Part shown: in pieces, positions 12,298-26,480 of the stretch
Layout: each line of letters starts with the position of its first letter
How positions within the stretch are numbered: the stretch's first letter is position 1
Assembly: GCA_026874595.1 (NCBI GenBank)
Contig: CM049319.1
Span: forward strand, 6,332,101-6,396,100
Source: Sipunculus nudus
Lineage: Eukaryota > Annelida > Sipuncula > Golfingiida > Sipunculidae
Direction of reading: 5' to 3'
DNA: 64,000 nucleotides
Translations under genes and position numbers: made by a program
The notes under the pieces: model-generated
What the model saw: only the letters and a program-made list of their open reading frames with translations
The model's database searches: none
Told to the model about the DNA's origin: nothing

Positions 12298-13199
12298 TTA
12301 TATTGTACGGGCCTCTGTTAACTTATTATCATCAGATGCAACAACCCTTTTTCTTACATGTCCATAGAGTACTGAAATTGAACACATGGATAACTTTGAG
12401 AACCTTGTTTATTACTGTCACGAGACTACAATGACAGGACATTCTTGTAGCAGGTTGGTCTCTGGACCTCCGGCCATACAATGTTTTCTAATGAAGGGGC
12501 GTAAGTAAAAACCGCATAAAAAAGACGTTTTGTATTCTAAGTGTCGTCTGCGCCCTCAATTTCCGGGAGAAAAAAAATGCAGAGAATCTGACATATTTTA
12601 CGAGAAAGCCATAGATACCTCTTCTTTTTCACAAAAAGGTTGAAGATTTGTCAAAAGGAGAAGTAATCTAATGTTATGGTTACGGCATTGTGTGTGGATA
12701 GACTTGACTGTTACCCAAAGGAAATAAAGCCGGCATTCCCTTACACTGCTAGGACGTGACACTTTCCGTAAAATGGTCTGTCTTTAATGTTTTAGATTAT
12801 TTTTGTGCCACACATTCTTTCACTTTCGCTTAAATATATATATATCTAAATGCATGTTTTAATTGATGTCGGAAGCTTTAAAAAACATATCTGAAACATA
12901 TGGGTTATGAGTCTGCCATAAAATTGTTATCAGCCAGAAAATCAGGATTATGTTTACTGAATCAGCTTTTCATATTGTTATTTTTTGTCAGTGTTGGATA
13001 GTGGTGAAAACAGTTGGAACTTCCTTTTTTTGGCACACAGATCTATTACAATTAGATCTTCCCTATTTTCTTATGCATGTATAAATACATATATCACTTC
13101 TTTAGATATGAGGTATTTCTTCTTGACAATCTTTCAAGCAGTCCTCTTTTTAAAATGGGTTTATTGTCTTACTGTATGGAATAAACTTAAAATCTCTCT

Positions 13200-13202
<3 letters not shown>

Positions 13203-13240
<38 letters not shown>
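13203..13240. repeat. (TA)n microsatellite
   Basis: Uninterrupted TA tract. Apparent 'IYIYIY' open frames through it are artefacts. Confidence 0.95.
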
Positions 13241-13243
<3 letters not shown>

Positions 13244-13584
13244 AATATACACATTATACAGGGATCGTTATACTTCTACAAGTTTGACTTTCCGCTAAAG
13301 ATGTGTCACAGAATCATATCACACATTCAGTCACACTTCACTCAGTGTAAACCTGATTCTGTCATCCCACATGCAAACCTACATGCACACTTGCATGCAA
13401 AATGAACTGAATGTTTCAATAGTAACACTGTTTTATCCTAAACACGATTTTGCAGTGAAAAAAGCCCAAGGAAAATATAAAACGTTGCAGCGTAAATGCC
13501 GGAAAGAATAAGAAATTATAGATTATTTTTGTAGAAAATAAATAGGAGGTAAAGGGAGTCGGCGGAACACCACCTGTATAATAT

Positions 13585-13960
13585 TTCGTTTTTAGCTCAG
13601 CTGATTGAAAGTCACCTGAACTATAGCGATCACTGTTTGTCCGTCGTCCGTCCGTCGTGCCGTTCGTCCGTCAGGAGACAGGGCACAAATTGTAACCGTT
13701 AGACCTAGAAACTTCTAACTGTACATCCAGGGTGGTTCATGAAAAATCTACTTGGACCTAAAATAAGGTCTCTGTAACCCTTATCCTCCAGGCTTATGGG
13801 CAAGAATAATAAAAATTTCATACATTGATCGCCATGATTCTTTGCATGCATGTTGATTGATCATGGAGTGTTTCATCAGTCTTTTCAGACTGGTGGTGCC
13901 ACCTGTATATTTTCGAATTTTTACGCATCTTTTTTTTCTCTTCTTTTAAGAGGTAGGTGA
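13585..13960 (+). repeat. Dispersed bivalve-type repeat (GTCCGTC family), copy 1
   Basis: It begins TTTTTAGCTCAGCTGATTGA, passes through CTATAGCGATCAC and a run of GTCCGTC words, then CAGGGCACAAATTGTAACCG, TTAGACCTAGAAACTTCTAA, a CATTGATCGCCATGATTC core and a TGGTGGTGCCACCTGTAT segment. The same order recurs at 32925 onwards and partly at 38115, which defines it as a dispersed family. Confidence 0.85.
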
Positions 13961-15666
13961 ATGGGCACCTTTTAGTATCCAAAAATAGACTCAATTTAAA
14001 ACTCTGTCTAGTATATTATCTTTTCGAAATTTCTCCCTATTCTTAAACTCTAATACTAAACAGAGCAACCTTTATTCCATTAAAGAATAACAATCTGTCT
14101 TGTTGTTCACAGTATAATATAATCAGTCTGGATAGGTCCGAGCATTTGCAAAGCTCTGGTTTATCTGACTTGCTGCCAGATTCCCTTGTTTAAATTGTTT
14201 TGATTGTTTTGGCTAGCCCGAACATATTATAAACACGTTGATACAAACAAAACAAGCAGCCTGTGTGCGGAGAAATCCACGTTTTCTTGCCTATTTTATC
14301 AAAACCCCAGTGGATTACCTTTAGTTTATAAAGGTCAGATGGGTTATTGGGCCACATACAATTTTGGACTTTCCATCTGCGAGTGACGTAGATCTTTGAA
14401 GCATAAATGTGCCCATTGCTTCACTGGAAATGTTAGGCACATTTCAACAGAGTGTTCTTTCCCTGGAAATATAATAGCATCTGCCAAGATTTCGTCCTAA
14501 ACCATTCCCTTATGCCTATTTACAGCAGAAATAAACTTGCACCAGGTCTAGTCAGTGACGCGAAAAAAAAAACATATGCATGGCGTCAGGAAAATTTCGT
14601 AGTCAGCCAAAATGACCAGAGAGCAGGAGAAAATATACTTTGTGGCAAGTGACTAAGAATCTTTGAAATATATCTGAGGCTTGGGTAGCCAGATGTTACT
14701 GATGTCAATTGGAAATCAAGTATGCACAGTACATTGCAGAAGTTGATTCTCTGGTTGAAACGTAAACTCTAACTGGCACATCCATTAGGCCGGTTTTCGG
14801 ATCATTTTCAGGTCACGTACTGGTACAGGGTCCCCAAGTTATGCACCACAAATGCTTATACTGACTGTAAGAAAATATCAGCTATCACTGCCCCGCGCCC
14901 GGTCGATCCCAAATTCCTGATTTGCAAACAGCTATTGGTATATAAACTGTTCCACGTGTGGGCCGTGAAAGCAGTTTAAGCAATTGTTCTGGCTTCAGAT
15001 TCGATCAGTGCGGTTCCAGTGTCCGGTATCTGACATTGCGTTAGCTGAAACAATATTGATGCTAAAGCCAAACAGAATATGCTTGGTACATAAACGTATA
15101 TAAAAACTGGAAGGTTTACAGGGAACCCGCAAAATATTTGTTCTTCGGAAACCAAGGTTTTATTATTGTCAGTCTTGTTTTATGAACGAACACCCATGCC
15201 CAAATGTTGCTAATTGTCACTATGTCCATGAAGATAACACGCAAAATGAACCAATGATTTTGGTGATAATTTGTACCTTTTAAACATCGTTTTATATTCT
15301 TCCAACAACCTGCCAAAATTCCAGAATACTTATAGACTTACTGGACTTTACAAATAACGGCATGCTTAATCTTAAAGAAATCAATCAGTACTGCGTTCAC
15401 GAAACAAATAAAATATCAAAGACAGTTGTATAAAGGGTACAAAAAATGCAGCATTTTAGGATCAATAATGTTAAATAATAACCAGATGAAAAGTCACTAG
15501 CCTTCGGGAAAGTGCGAAAAACAATGGCAATGGTACTTAATATAACTTGATTAGTTCTATCAAGATATGTGACTGGGAAAATATTTATATACATTTGGTA
15601 TAGGATGGAAGGATGACTCGCAGACACACGCACACACAAGCAAATATATTATATTAAAAATAAATA

Positions 15667-15691
15667 TACATATATATATATATATATATAA
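15667..15691. repeat. (TA)n microsatellite
   Basis: Short TA tract. Confidence 0.9.
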
Positions 15692-18600
15692 CTTTTTAGC
15701 GAAAATTTTAAACCAAGCAGGTTTAGATATAATATTTCATATTAAACTAATAAATGGAACCATGGTCTATAATTCCATCTGTTAATGCATTTCATTTGCA
15801 TTGTATATAAATTATTCTCTGAAAAAATTGGGGATCCCCCCTTGCCAAACAGTGGGAGTTATATACCCCTATCCCCCCTATACTTACGTCCATGTCCGAA
15901 TCAATGCATCCCCTAGGATCACTGATCAAGAAAAAAGTAATATCCTAAGAAAAAATCGAAGCTTGTATTGGAAATAAGTTTTAACTCACACTTGTAGGGA
16001 TAACCTGTGGTATGATACTGTGGGAGAAAATCGATAAAATCAAGGACAACCCCAGAACACCACGCAGATACATGCAACGGAATACTGCGGCAGCTAGACT
16101 TCACGTTGGCATGCTACCAAGTACCAATACGTCCCTGACGTTATATCCTAAACGCACAAAATGTTGTTTCTGAAGACAATAAATTTGAATAGAGTATTTG
16201 AATACGTATTTGAATAAAAACACCAAATACTTCATTTTAACATAAAAATGCACAAAAAGACAAACGCCTTATTATGATATTTTAATCAGATTACGTGATT
16301 GGTCATGTGATTAACATAAACAAGGCCCGCAGGTGCGATAGACACGGGGCTGGGTGTTAAAAGCATACGAAAATAACATGATAGGAGACGTAGTCCTAGA
16401 CCGAATTCTGCAGATGAACATTCTTATATTAATAATTAGATAAGACAGCATCAATTATACCAAGTTTTGTTAACAGATAAATAAGACATCTTGTAAAGAA
16501 ATGTACACTTGAATAAATGTGAAACAAAATTATCTTGATTTAATCACGCTTCACAGGAGAAGTGACAGAAAATGAACTGAATATAAAGTTGTGGATTCAT
16601 TTGCCATTTAAAAAAAGAAGTGCACATCCGAATCAACCAACATGTTTATATCTCATCAACTGATTTTAACGCATCGGTTCTTGTTTAAGAAGAAAATCTC
16701 CTTAATTTAACCAAACATAACGAAAACGTAATAAGGTCAATCTGATACTGGTATACAACACAGGAAAAATACTTTCGTGTTTGCTACAAGCTCATTTAGC
16801 ATATATATCTGATTATATTTTCAAGAATGACTAATGTTTCAATAGAAAATGTTGTGCGTCAACACGTACAAAGGTTGTCATAGCAACCGCTTGGGCCTAA
16901 CATAAATACCTTAAAAATTAAGCTGTAAAGGTAAGATGTCAGTCATTTATCGAGGCCGAAACTTTGAATCATGCCTCTGTGTTCTATGGCAGGATTACAT
17001 TAACCATAAACTGAACGGAACTGCCTCAGACATGGGACGTTCATGTGACATCACGTGACGAACATTGACCACGTTTTATCACAAGATCTTCATGATCTTA
17101 AACCAGTCATGCCAGCGGACATTCCACGCGACCCCCGCCGCCATTTAAAAGGATGAGTGTTCCCTAAATTCCTGCTTTATTATTCGTTTAATGCCCATTA
17201 AACCCTCTTAGGCTCGCAGGGAATGTAATATTTGCCACTCTTCCTGGTGGCAATGAAAACCGTTAGATAAACGCAGACAAATAAAACCTTGAAGTTGTGC
17301 CAATAAAATCTCCGCCCTCCCACGAAAAAAAATAATTCTACCCGCTCTGCCAATAGCCAACCCGGAAAGCATTAAGCTTCAGATTATCTGCAAAGTCAGC
17401 AATTGCATGGAAATAATAATAACGTTTGACTCATAATTCTACGTGCTAATTATACGGTCTTTCACTGAATGGCTTTTACTTCCCGTACTGTTCCCCGTGT
17501 TTTATCAAATAATTTTATTTTCTAAAAACCGCCCGCTGAAATTTGATGAAATATATGATTACAAAATATTAAGTATACCATACGACCTCCTGGGTTCTTA
17601 CAAATCTCCTGATCGGGTTACAAGCAAATACATAAAAGAAGTCAGATTTAATTTTCATTTCCTTGAATCTACGAGACGGCTCGCTAATTAGCGACTGTGA
17701 TAATTAAGTTTCTGCTATTATCAGGTTATAATGACTGATGCAGGTGCTAAACTATTTGGAAAAAGTACTGCCTCGCTAAAGTTTGTTTTACAGTATTTTC
17801 CTATCATACATTGATATCTAAAATATATATAAGTTATGGATTGAGAAACCCTAATCTTAACTCTTTTAATCAAAACAGCAATTACAATGCGCTCACTTAA
17901 TAAATGATTATATTATATTGATATTTATCTTCATAGGTATATCAGACAGTTTCCTTCCTTTTGGATGCAATGAAAGATAATATAATTTGATAATTTTATT
18001 CTAAATAATAATATTTTCTATGCAATGTTCTTTTTACGTATGTGGACTATTAAGGATTGCCAGATTTTATTTCAGAGAATAGGACTATTCTAAAGTTCTT
18101 CTCATTTGGCTTCAAGCAATGATAATTGCAGTTGATGGAGCCAATGAATATTTATCATTAAACAACCTAGACATAATATGAAACAACACATTGCTGTATC
18201 GTATGACTGAAATATATTTAAGTTCAAGTTCCAATATAATATTAACCTTCGACCCATTTTAACAACCATCCATGTGGTATTTAATTTCAACAAAACATCA
18301 ACAACTTCAGCCCTAGGAATTGTTTTTTAATACTTCCTAGTAAAGTACAACCTTGTACAATTGTTCACAGTCCCTATTCTTTTCGCTCTTCATATAAGAC
18401 CTCGCCGAGACGACTCTGTCGAAAATGCAACCACTTTATCGAGGTCACGTTGGTGGTATGGTCGAGGGTTTAGTGTATATAATTTTATAATGGACGTATA
18501 TTTGGATTCATGTAAAGTATTACATTAACACGTTCTTACGTTACCGAGAGAGGTTCTCTTATGAGTAATGTATACATAGATTCCGAAATACTATACTCAA

Positions 18601-19621
18601 AAGCTAGTATATTGTTTAAAGGGACATAATCAGGAGCACTGTTATGCCTATTCTTTCACACTAAGTTCAGTTTTGCCCTATTGAAACTCTTTATTTATCC
18701 TAGCAAAACTATCCTACCACACAGTCTCAGTACCTCAGTAACACAGTCCACGTGTGTATGTTTACCATAATAAGGCCGCGTGACCGGAGGTCCGATTATG
18801 GGCCGCAACACGCGGTGTTTTTAGCCAGCAGGAACATGTATTACATTTTTAGGGCCAGGTCAGTGAGGGCATCTCCGGATTGACACGTCTTTTGACTTCG
18901 CGATGCTAACGGTAGCACGCGCTGTATTTATGTTGTTACCTGTGATCGGGCCCGGTCCACTGTTTTTAAAACTCGTTTACTTGAATAGGCAAACGGTTCA
19001 AAAGCAATATTTTTGCAGGTACAGATTTATTTTAAAGGGAAGAAGCTTTTCGTTTTAATTCAACATGCTTTATTGGTGATTGGGTCCCTTTAACTTAAAT
19101 AGACAGTGTAACATGTATCTTTACAATTACGCTCCCGAGGCAGCGGATATCTTGCGCTTTTGAAGGAGCTACTGATTTTCCCGCTGCTTTGACCGTTTAT
19201 GATGCACTTAAACACCAGGTGGCGCACATGGGCATGTCTGCTGAAAAAAAAAAAAAACTGCTTATGTGACGAGCAGTCAACCAAATGCAAGTCAACATGC
19301 ACTCGACAGGCATCAGGCTCCGCCCAGAAACCACGAGTTGGGCAATTCTCTCTGAGCCTGTGGCCTGTTTTGTCTTCAGCACAGTGTCTCATCTGATTGG
19401 GCCAAAATACAGTGCTCCCCTCTGGTGTAGAGATTCAGGATACAAGGTCATAACAAACAGCGCTTACGATATAGGTAGCTGGCCTGTAGGTAAAGTGCTG
19501 TGTAAAGAGCGTACTTTATCTCTAATGCTGATTTCCAAACTTACGTGCTTATTTCAAACGACGTTTCCACCGCAACGTACATTTCTAGTTCAACATTTTT
19601 TTTATAAATAACCCATTCCTG

Positions 19622-19625
<4 letters not shown>

Positions 19626-19689
<64 letters not shown>
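19626..19689. repeat. (TA)n microsatellite
   Basis: About 32 uninterrupted TA units. Confidence 0.95.
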
Positions 19690-19691
<2 letters not shown>

Positions 19692-20889
19692 TTTTCTGTC
19701 TTTAAAGGTTGAAGCTATTGGCGCCGGGGAAACCAATGCGAGCTTTTATCTCATTAAAGTTAATGTTAAAAGTTATCCGAAAAGGGCAAGATGCGACCAG
19801 AGGTTCTTTACGAGGGCGATCACAATATATTCCTCATAAAAAGAGCGTGGATACCGGCGCGGAGGTCAGTTGGTTTACCCGTGCCGACCCCCGTCATATT
19901 AATGGCGGTGCTCCGGGAATATTTAAAGTACACCGGGGTGTTTTATGGGCCATAACGATACCAAGGGAAGAAAGCCTCCCGGCTGAATTTAGTAAATATT
20001 CATTTAATGTGCATCTGTGGACCGTCCTTCACTCGACATCACTGCCCTTACATATATCTAACGCTTTTTCTCTATTGCCAGCTCAACCCTAGAACTGACA
20101 TTTCCTCTACCATTGGTCGGTCATACACTCTTTTTATCTATTCGTGTAAAAGATCAATGAATCTTTTTAATTCAGATTTTAGAGATAAAAAGACTTTTGT
20201 TACGTTTTTATGTTATTTGACTAATTTTTAATGCTCATACTCAAAGTGACCCTAACCAATCTCAATCTTGACTAGCTTTTCCTTAAAAAACTCTAGAAAA
20301 CATGAAACCTTAGTGAGAAAATATACCATATGCTCTGCTTATGACCATGCTTAATTTATCTTGCGACGGTTAAGCTTGGCATGAGAAAAAATCCCACATA
20401 TCTTGCCCAATCAATCTTAATTAATGCCAATTAAATGGCAGTCACCATTCATTTCGATTTTTTTATGATGCCCCCACGGCTGTTAGTCCCCGGATGACTG
20501 TCAATTAACACCTATAGCTTGGGGTCTCTTTGTTTTTCCAATGGACCTTTATACCAGGGCAATTTTTAGTCCAAGGTTTGCTTAATATCTACGGCTGCAG
20601 GAGGGTAGGATGGAATACAGAGACACATGGGCCCATTTAGTGGGGGACATGGGGACATGGGGACATGGCACACACTTTTTCAACCAGGAGGGATGTACTA
20701 TGTCAGATCTCTCCAACATTTTGCTGATCAAATAAATTTGATTTTGTTATTAAATATACACTCTAACAAAAAATGTGTTACAGTGTCGTATAGTATCTCT
20801 AATATCATCAATATGAACTACAGTGTTTCAGAAATTAATAAAATACCGCCAGGACTCATAGTGTGACATAATTCCCTCATTTCCAAGAC

Positions 20890-21885
20890 ACTGTGATACT
20901 CAACCATTAAAGCGTCAACTTTCTAAAGTAGTGGGTCCTGTGACTTGACTTTGATCTCATGACCAAGGAATCAAAAGAGTTCTTACTTTAGTAGTGGGCC
21001 ATATATAAGTCAAGTTTGAAACCAATATTCCAATCCAAACTATAGTTTTCATCTAGAAACCAATATGTGGAAAGATTGCCCCCGTGACTTTGACCTTTGA
21101 CCATGTTACCTAAAATCCATAAGTTTCTTCCACTGTTGGCATGTGATCAATATCTGGAAGATGGAAGGTTTGTTAAGGAATTTTCGACTTAAAATACGTC
21201 AAAAGTCTCTTTAAAAAAGTGGGTACTTTGATCTTGACCTCATAACCCTTAAAATCAAAAGGATTCTTACATTATTGGTAGGTCATATTTAGGTCATAAT
21301 TGAAGCCAATATGTCAATCCAAATTTGAGTTATCATCCGGGAAACAAATATGTATGTGGACATATGGCCCTTGTGACCTTGACCTTTGATCTCATGACGC
21401 AGGAATCAACAGAGTTCCTACTTTAGTAGTGGGCCATATAAAAGTCAATTTTGAAACCAATATTTCAATCCAAACTGGAGTTATCATCCGGAAACAAAAA
21501 ATATGGACAGATGGCCCTTGTGACCTTGACCTTTGACTTTGTGACCCAAAATTCAATCAGGTCCTTTCACTATTGGCAGGTCTGCTATATGTGCAAGATG
21601 GAAGGTTAGAAATTAAAAGTTTGGCTAAAAATGCATCCACAATCTTCTTTAAAAAAGTGGGTCTTGTGTCCATGACCTTTTACCTCATGATTCCAAAATC
21701 AAAAGAGTTCTTGCGCTAGAAGTGGGCCATGTATAAGTTAAGTTTGAAATCCGTATGTCGAACCAAACTGGATTATTACAGGAAACAAATTGGCGGATAT
21801 ACAGAAAGACGAACAGACGAAGGGATATAGGGACAGGGTGATTAATATAGGGCATTTGCTTATTCAAGCGGGGCACTAATAAACG
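20890..21885 (+). repeat. Dispersed repeat with internal GTGACCTTGACCTTTGA modules
   Basis: Modules of roughly 240-400 bp repeat the order: AGTGGGTC, GACCTTGACCTTTGA, TCATGACC, AATCAAAAGAGTTCTTAC, AGTAGTGGGCCATAT, AAGTTTGAAACCAATAT, TTATCATCCGGAAACAAA. The block ends with GACGAACAGACGAAGGGAT...GGGTGATTAATATAGGGC and AAGCGGGGCAC. Endings of this 'TATAGGGC...GCGGGGC' form are typical of bivalve dispersed repeats as I know them. Confidence 0.75.
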
Positions 21886-21939
21886 CACAAGGTTTCAGGA
21901 CACAGATGAAACAACAGTTGAGAATCTGATAGTATCAAT

Positions 21940-22160
21940 ATAATTTGGCAGTTTCACAATAAGGGATAAAAAACATTAAAAAATAGAAAAAAATACAGGT
22001 GGCGCCACCAGTCTCCAGGAACTGAAGAAACCAATCAAAATCAATAAACACACTGGGTTGTAGGACACTGGATGAAACCACAGCTGAGAAACTGACATAA
22101 CTGCTGTCATTTGATGGTCTCAAAAACAGAAAAAAATCGCAAAAATTCCTTTACTTCGAT
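21940..22160 (-). repeat. Dispersed repeat fragment, inverted relative to the 33-kb copies
   Basis: AATACAGGTGGCGCCACCAG is the reverse complement of the CTGGTGGCGCCACCTGTATT-type segment that recurs in the 13.9-, 33- and 34-kb repeats. It is followed by AAAAA-rich sequence matching their ATTTTTT... segment. Confidence 0.6.
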
Positions 22161-23123
22161 TGAATTTCAGGAAGCTGAAGAAAAAAAATCACCAAGGATG
22201 AGAGACACGGCCTTGGGATACGACATTCCCATTAAGCCTGCAGAGCGTTCATCCTGGGTTGGGCCGACCGTGAAAAATTCACCGTTCAGATGAGAACACA
22301 TACATACACACATAAAATCGATAACTCTTGCTTCTCTATAAGGTTAATTATTTAAGCATAACAATCATCTTTCTCCTGTCCTTCGATACACATATATATA
22401 AAAGTTAACTGTTGTTTATCGTTGTGTTTTGAGAGACCTTAAACAACCCAGTGAAAAATGTCACCTGAGTTATGTGGACCTTCACTGGATTGTTATTGAC
22501 AAAAGGAATTCACTTCCGACTTGATGCAACCTTGACGTCAGGATTAAAATTGCAGGTTTGGTTTATGGATATCCGGGCACTGGCTTTATTCTGTTTACCC
22601 GCTCCTTGTTTTATTGAGGCTGTATGTACTTTTGTTACAGTGGAAATCAATACAATTATCATATGCATATACAAAAGCCCACGTGCACATATGTAGGTCT
22701 ATATATACTATATACATTATGAATAATAAGTACACTTGTATATATACCATATATTTTACATTTTTATCTCTTCATTTAAATAACAATACATTACTACTTC
22801 ATCTAACATGCATCATTCAGTGAATATCATAACCTCTTTCAAGGGCTTAGTCGGCTGAAAAAAAAAATGTGCTGGTGACAATTCGCCCTCCAAATGACAA
22901 ACTGGACAAAATTCAGAAGTGGATACACAGGGGTGAAGGTCCAGGGGGTCCGGACCCCCCCCCCCCCCCCCCCCCCAACTCTTTTCTCAGCCGCCATAAC
23001 CTTTTTATAAGCGTTGCAGAACATGCAGAACGGCCTAGACCACTCTCTTCCTTTTTTAGATTTTATCATTAGTCCTTGGGGAGGAACCCTCCCAAAAAAT
23101 AAGATATCTCAAACGACATACTA

Positions 23124-23125
<2 letters not shown>

Positions 23126-23167
<42 letters not shown>
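23126..23167. repeat. (TA)n microsatellite
   Basis: About 20 TA units. Confidence 0.95.
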
Positions 23168-23169
<2 letters not shown>

Positions 23170-26132
23170 AAACAAAATAATTATGCTCAATTTTAAACAT
23201 AATTCCTATATTGCATTTTCCTCACTTTGGTCGATACGCGATTCATAATTGAAAGATCACTGAGAAAAAGGACGAAAGTATGAACTGATTGTCGGATTAT
23301 CTAAAAAGGCCAACAGCCATTTTATTGACTCATTTAACGGTATAAATAAATGAATAATTGAAGCATTTTTTTTTGTCAGTCCGTTTCATAATATTTTAAT
23401 ATGTAACCATTTATTTAACTTCACTACTGGTTTATCCTCCTTTCGGAGCCATGATACCGGTGCAGTAATTGGGAATTTCCCTATACTGTAGGCTGTAATC
23501 TTGAATTTTTAATCTGGTAACGCGGAACAACAACATTGCGAATGTCATTAAGCTAATGTAGCAACAATCTGTACACAGTGCGGACACTGTGCAAATCAGG
23601 CTGCTATGTGACAGGCGGTTGTTTACAAATACAGCACGGTTGTCACATATCTTATATACACAGATGTTTCATGGTGCATATTCGTACATTATTAGGTGTT
23701 TTTATTCTCTTATAATTAAAATCACTGCAATAACAGTGAATATATGGAATAACAATATGAGAAAACCGCATGTCTAACTAAATATTGAAACTGCGATTAC
23801 ACGTATATATACCGGCACACAGTTTCAACCATAAAGACCTATATGCATTGTCAGGCGGAAATCTCTGGTGTACAATTTCTGCCGACGTCGCCTATATGTC
23901 TTTACACCTGTCACCATTTTGTTATCGCTGTAAGGTAGATATAACAAAGTCCCCCTACCTCGTCATCCTTGGCTTTCTGCGCGCCTCTTCCGGAGCCCAT
24001 GTTTAATTTATTCCACACACAAGAAGCCCGGTTACAATGGCAATGCTGGCATGAACCGAGACAGAGAGACCTGGCGAGCCCAAGGACGGGCTGGTGGTAC
24101 TATGTCGCTGTGAGGGTCCGTGGATCAAGCTACAGACATCGCTACTTCATCACATCACATCGATATTCCATCACGACTGTGAAATCGCGTGCGGTTTACG
24201 GTGCACCGACGCCTAGCATGTACTCATCTGTCTGGTTTTGTTGATGGCGGCTTAGATTCCGCGGATCAATCCTAATGCCGCGGCGCCATTGCTAACGTTT
24301 CTCGTGAACGCTGGTGTTTTGTTTTTATTTTGTCTCCAGGCCCGCATGCCCTTATCGCTCGGTTCTTTAATCTGCGTCTATCAATTGCCCGATCTTTAGA
24401 TGAGCCATTTTGAAGTAGGCAGGAATACAAATCAGGGGCGGATAGGGGTTTAAAGAACTTGGGGGGGGGGGGGGGGGGGGGCTTCAGATATCAATGCGCC
24501 AATCACCCTCCTCGTCGCCCCCTCCCTTAGAATAACACCCTATATTCACTGGCGCTTTATATGCATATATCAAAACATATTTTACTAGTAAGGTATATGC
24601 ATACAAACCCTTTTCAGTGACAAATCATTCCCTTAAACACAGTTTTTTTTTCCTAAAATAATGTTCCCTTAAAGAAATATATAAATATTTTAAAAGATCC
24701 TGATCTTCAAAGAAAGTTTCCAAGCTAGATCAAGAACAAAAGCAAGAGACAAACACTTTCCAAATTATTATAATTCAGATAGAAAAAAAAGTATATATGA
24801 AAAATTGACATTTTTGGTAACTTGAGTTTTTTTTTCAAATAATTTTAATATTCGGTGGCATTCCGTTCGTGGCTAAAAATCAGATGTTAATCCAGGTAGC
24901 TATCTGTCATTAAAATATACCCCTCGGAAAACCATGCCTGCATATCACCTTTAAAGGGCCAGCACCACCTCCTTGCAAGCAGCAGAACACCTTTACCTGG
25001 ATAATGAGTATATTTACCGGCGTGTCAAGCACCTGACAGATGACTCTGACCGGCATCGTTTATTTCAGTTTTCTTAATGTAGTCCTCTGAAGAGAAACGT
25101 ACTGTGAATGTTAATCAGGCATCTGCTGCATGGGGTACGTATAGTCAATAGGATTCCTTGTTCATATGAAACATATCTTATTAAACTACACAACTAACAC
25201 AGTGGTTACACGCTACAGTCGTGCTGTAGCGCTTTCACTTTAACCGCTGCCCGATTAAGCACCGTTTGCCGGGTTTCTCTATCAGGAGCTGGCAGGAGGC
25301 CAAGAATTTTATATATACCAATGAGAGACGGATGTCTTATAATGAGAGACGGATGTCTTGTCGCGAATGTCATTGATGGTCAAGTGGATGTCGTGTCTGA
25401 GGAGATGATGGTTTGAATGTGAAGATGATACCCGGAGCCTTAAATTAATGAGTTATTTATCGAAAGTCAAGCTGTCTGGTTTCGTCCTATCGAGTAATAA
25501 AGCCGGCAGACTGTGTGGAACGCACGGTCGGTGTCTACAGGTTGATCCAGTATCCTGCGGGCGTACAGGAGTGTTCAAAAAGGGGTATCATTGATCCAGA
25601 ACGGATGGGATAAAACTGACAAGAGAAAGCCATCAAGCAAACCAGAAAGTCAATAAAGGTTTCGTCAAGGTTCTAGGTTACATTTATATTTTAAATTAAG
25701 GTGGAGCCTCTCGACCTTTCTCACGCAATTTTGGCAACTCTTCGGAAAGACCAATTTTTTTTTGTCCTGGGACATTTATCATTATTCTAGGCAGTGCTGC
25801 TACAGCGCCATCTGTCAGAAATATCTCCCGGTAATTTGTTTACTTGCAACTCGGGTTAATCAGTGAACTCGGTCCCATCAACTTGCCCGTGGAAAACTCA
25901 TTTGCACAAACCGGGCCGAAGTCCATTGGATCTGTTCGAACGCAAGAATAGGTATTATACTTGTTTCAGCAAAGGCTGTCTCACTTACTAATGTATTCTT
26001 ATAAATCTTACCAAAAGTTTTATTTTAATTTATAGCTTTGACACAGTAGAATATACAACAATTTATGTCCTTCTACGTTGGACATATCAAACCTCTTCAC
26101 TCAGATTCGACGGTTGTAATTGCTGCTGGACG

Positions 26133-26381
26133 TCAGTGGCGCACGGTAACAACAGGTATGGAAATAGACAAATATTTTCCGTGGTAGCGTGAGGAGTTAT
26201 TCCGGTAGCTGTCATTTGTGTGACTGTCGAGTCCATTAGTTCGGATTTTTGAAACCACAGGGGGCAAAAGGAAGTAGGGCAGCTGCACCTTATCTGTTAC
26301 CATAGCAACAACCTCTTTGGATAGTTCTTGATGGTAAAGGAAATTTATAGACAATAACACGCACGAGGCTAATGCCAACAT
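26133..26381 (-). other. Unassigned open frame with a hydrophobic N-terminus (82 codons)
   Basis: The frame starts MLALASCVLLSINFLYH, a plausible membrane anchor or signal, and continues with a polar stretch carrying N-D-S and N-N-S sequons. It ends ...YLSISIPVVTVRH at a TGA. The layout vaguely recalls a type II membrane glycosyltransferase stem, but I recognise no family motif and see no confident splice site. It runs towards a (TAA)n tract upstream. It may be a chance frame, so I do not call it a gene. Confidence 0.15.
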
Positions 26382-26407
26382 AAAGTTATATTTGTTTAAA
26401 TAGGAGC

Positions 26408-26409
26408 TA

Positions 26410-26479
<70 letters not shown>
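26408..26479. repeat. (TAA)n microsatellite
   Basis: About 23 trinucleotide units with one TTA interruption. Confidence 0.95.

Positions 26480-26480
<1 letters not shown>

Larger units (their letters stand above)
9021..20880 (-). other. Intron 1, part 1 (non-coding, repeats only)
   Basis: This is the 3' part of the long first intron. It contains a 22-bp minisatellite (9965-10070), (TA)n tracts at 12235-12297, 13203-13240, 15667-15691 and 19626-19689, and a GTCCGTC-type dispersed repeat at 13585-13960. Open frames here are short, have no family resemblance, and several merely run through (TA)n tracts. Confidence 0.7.
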
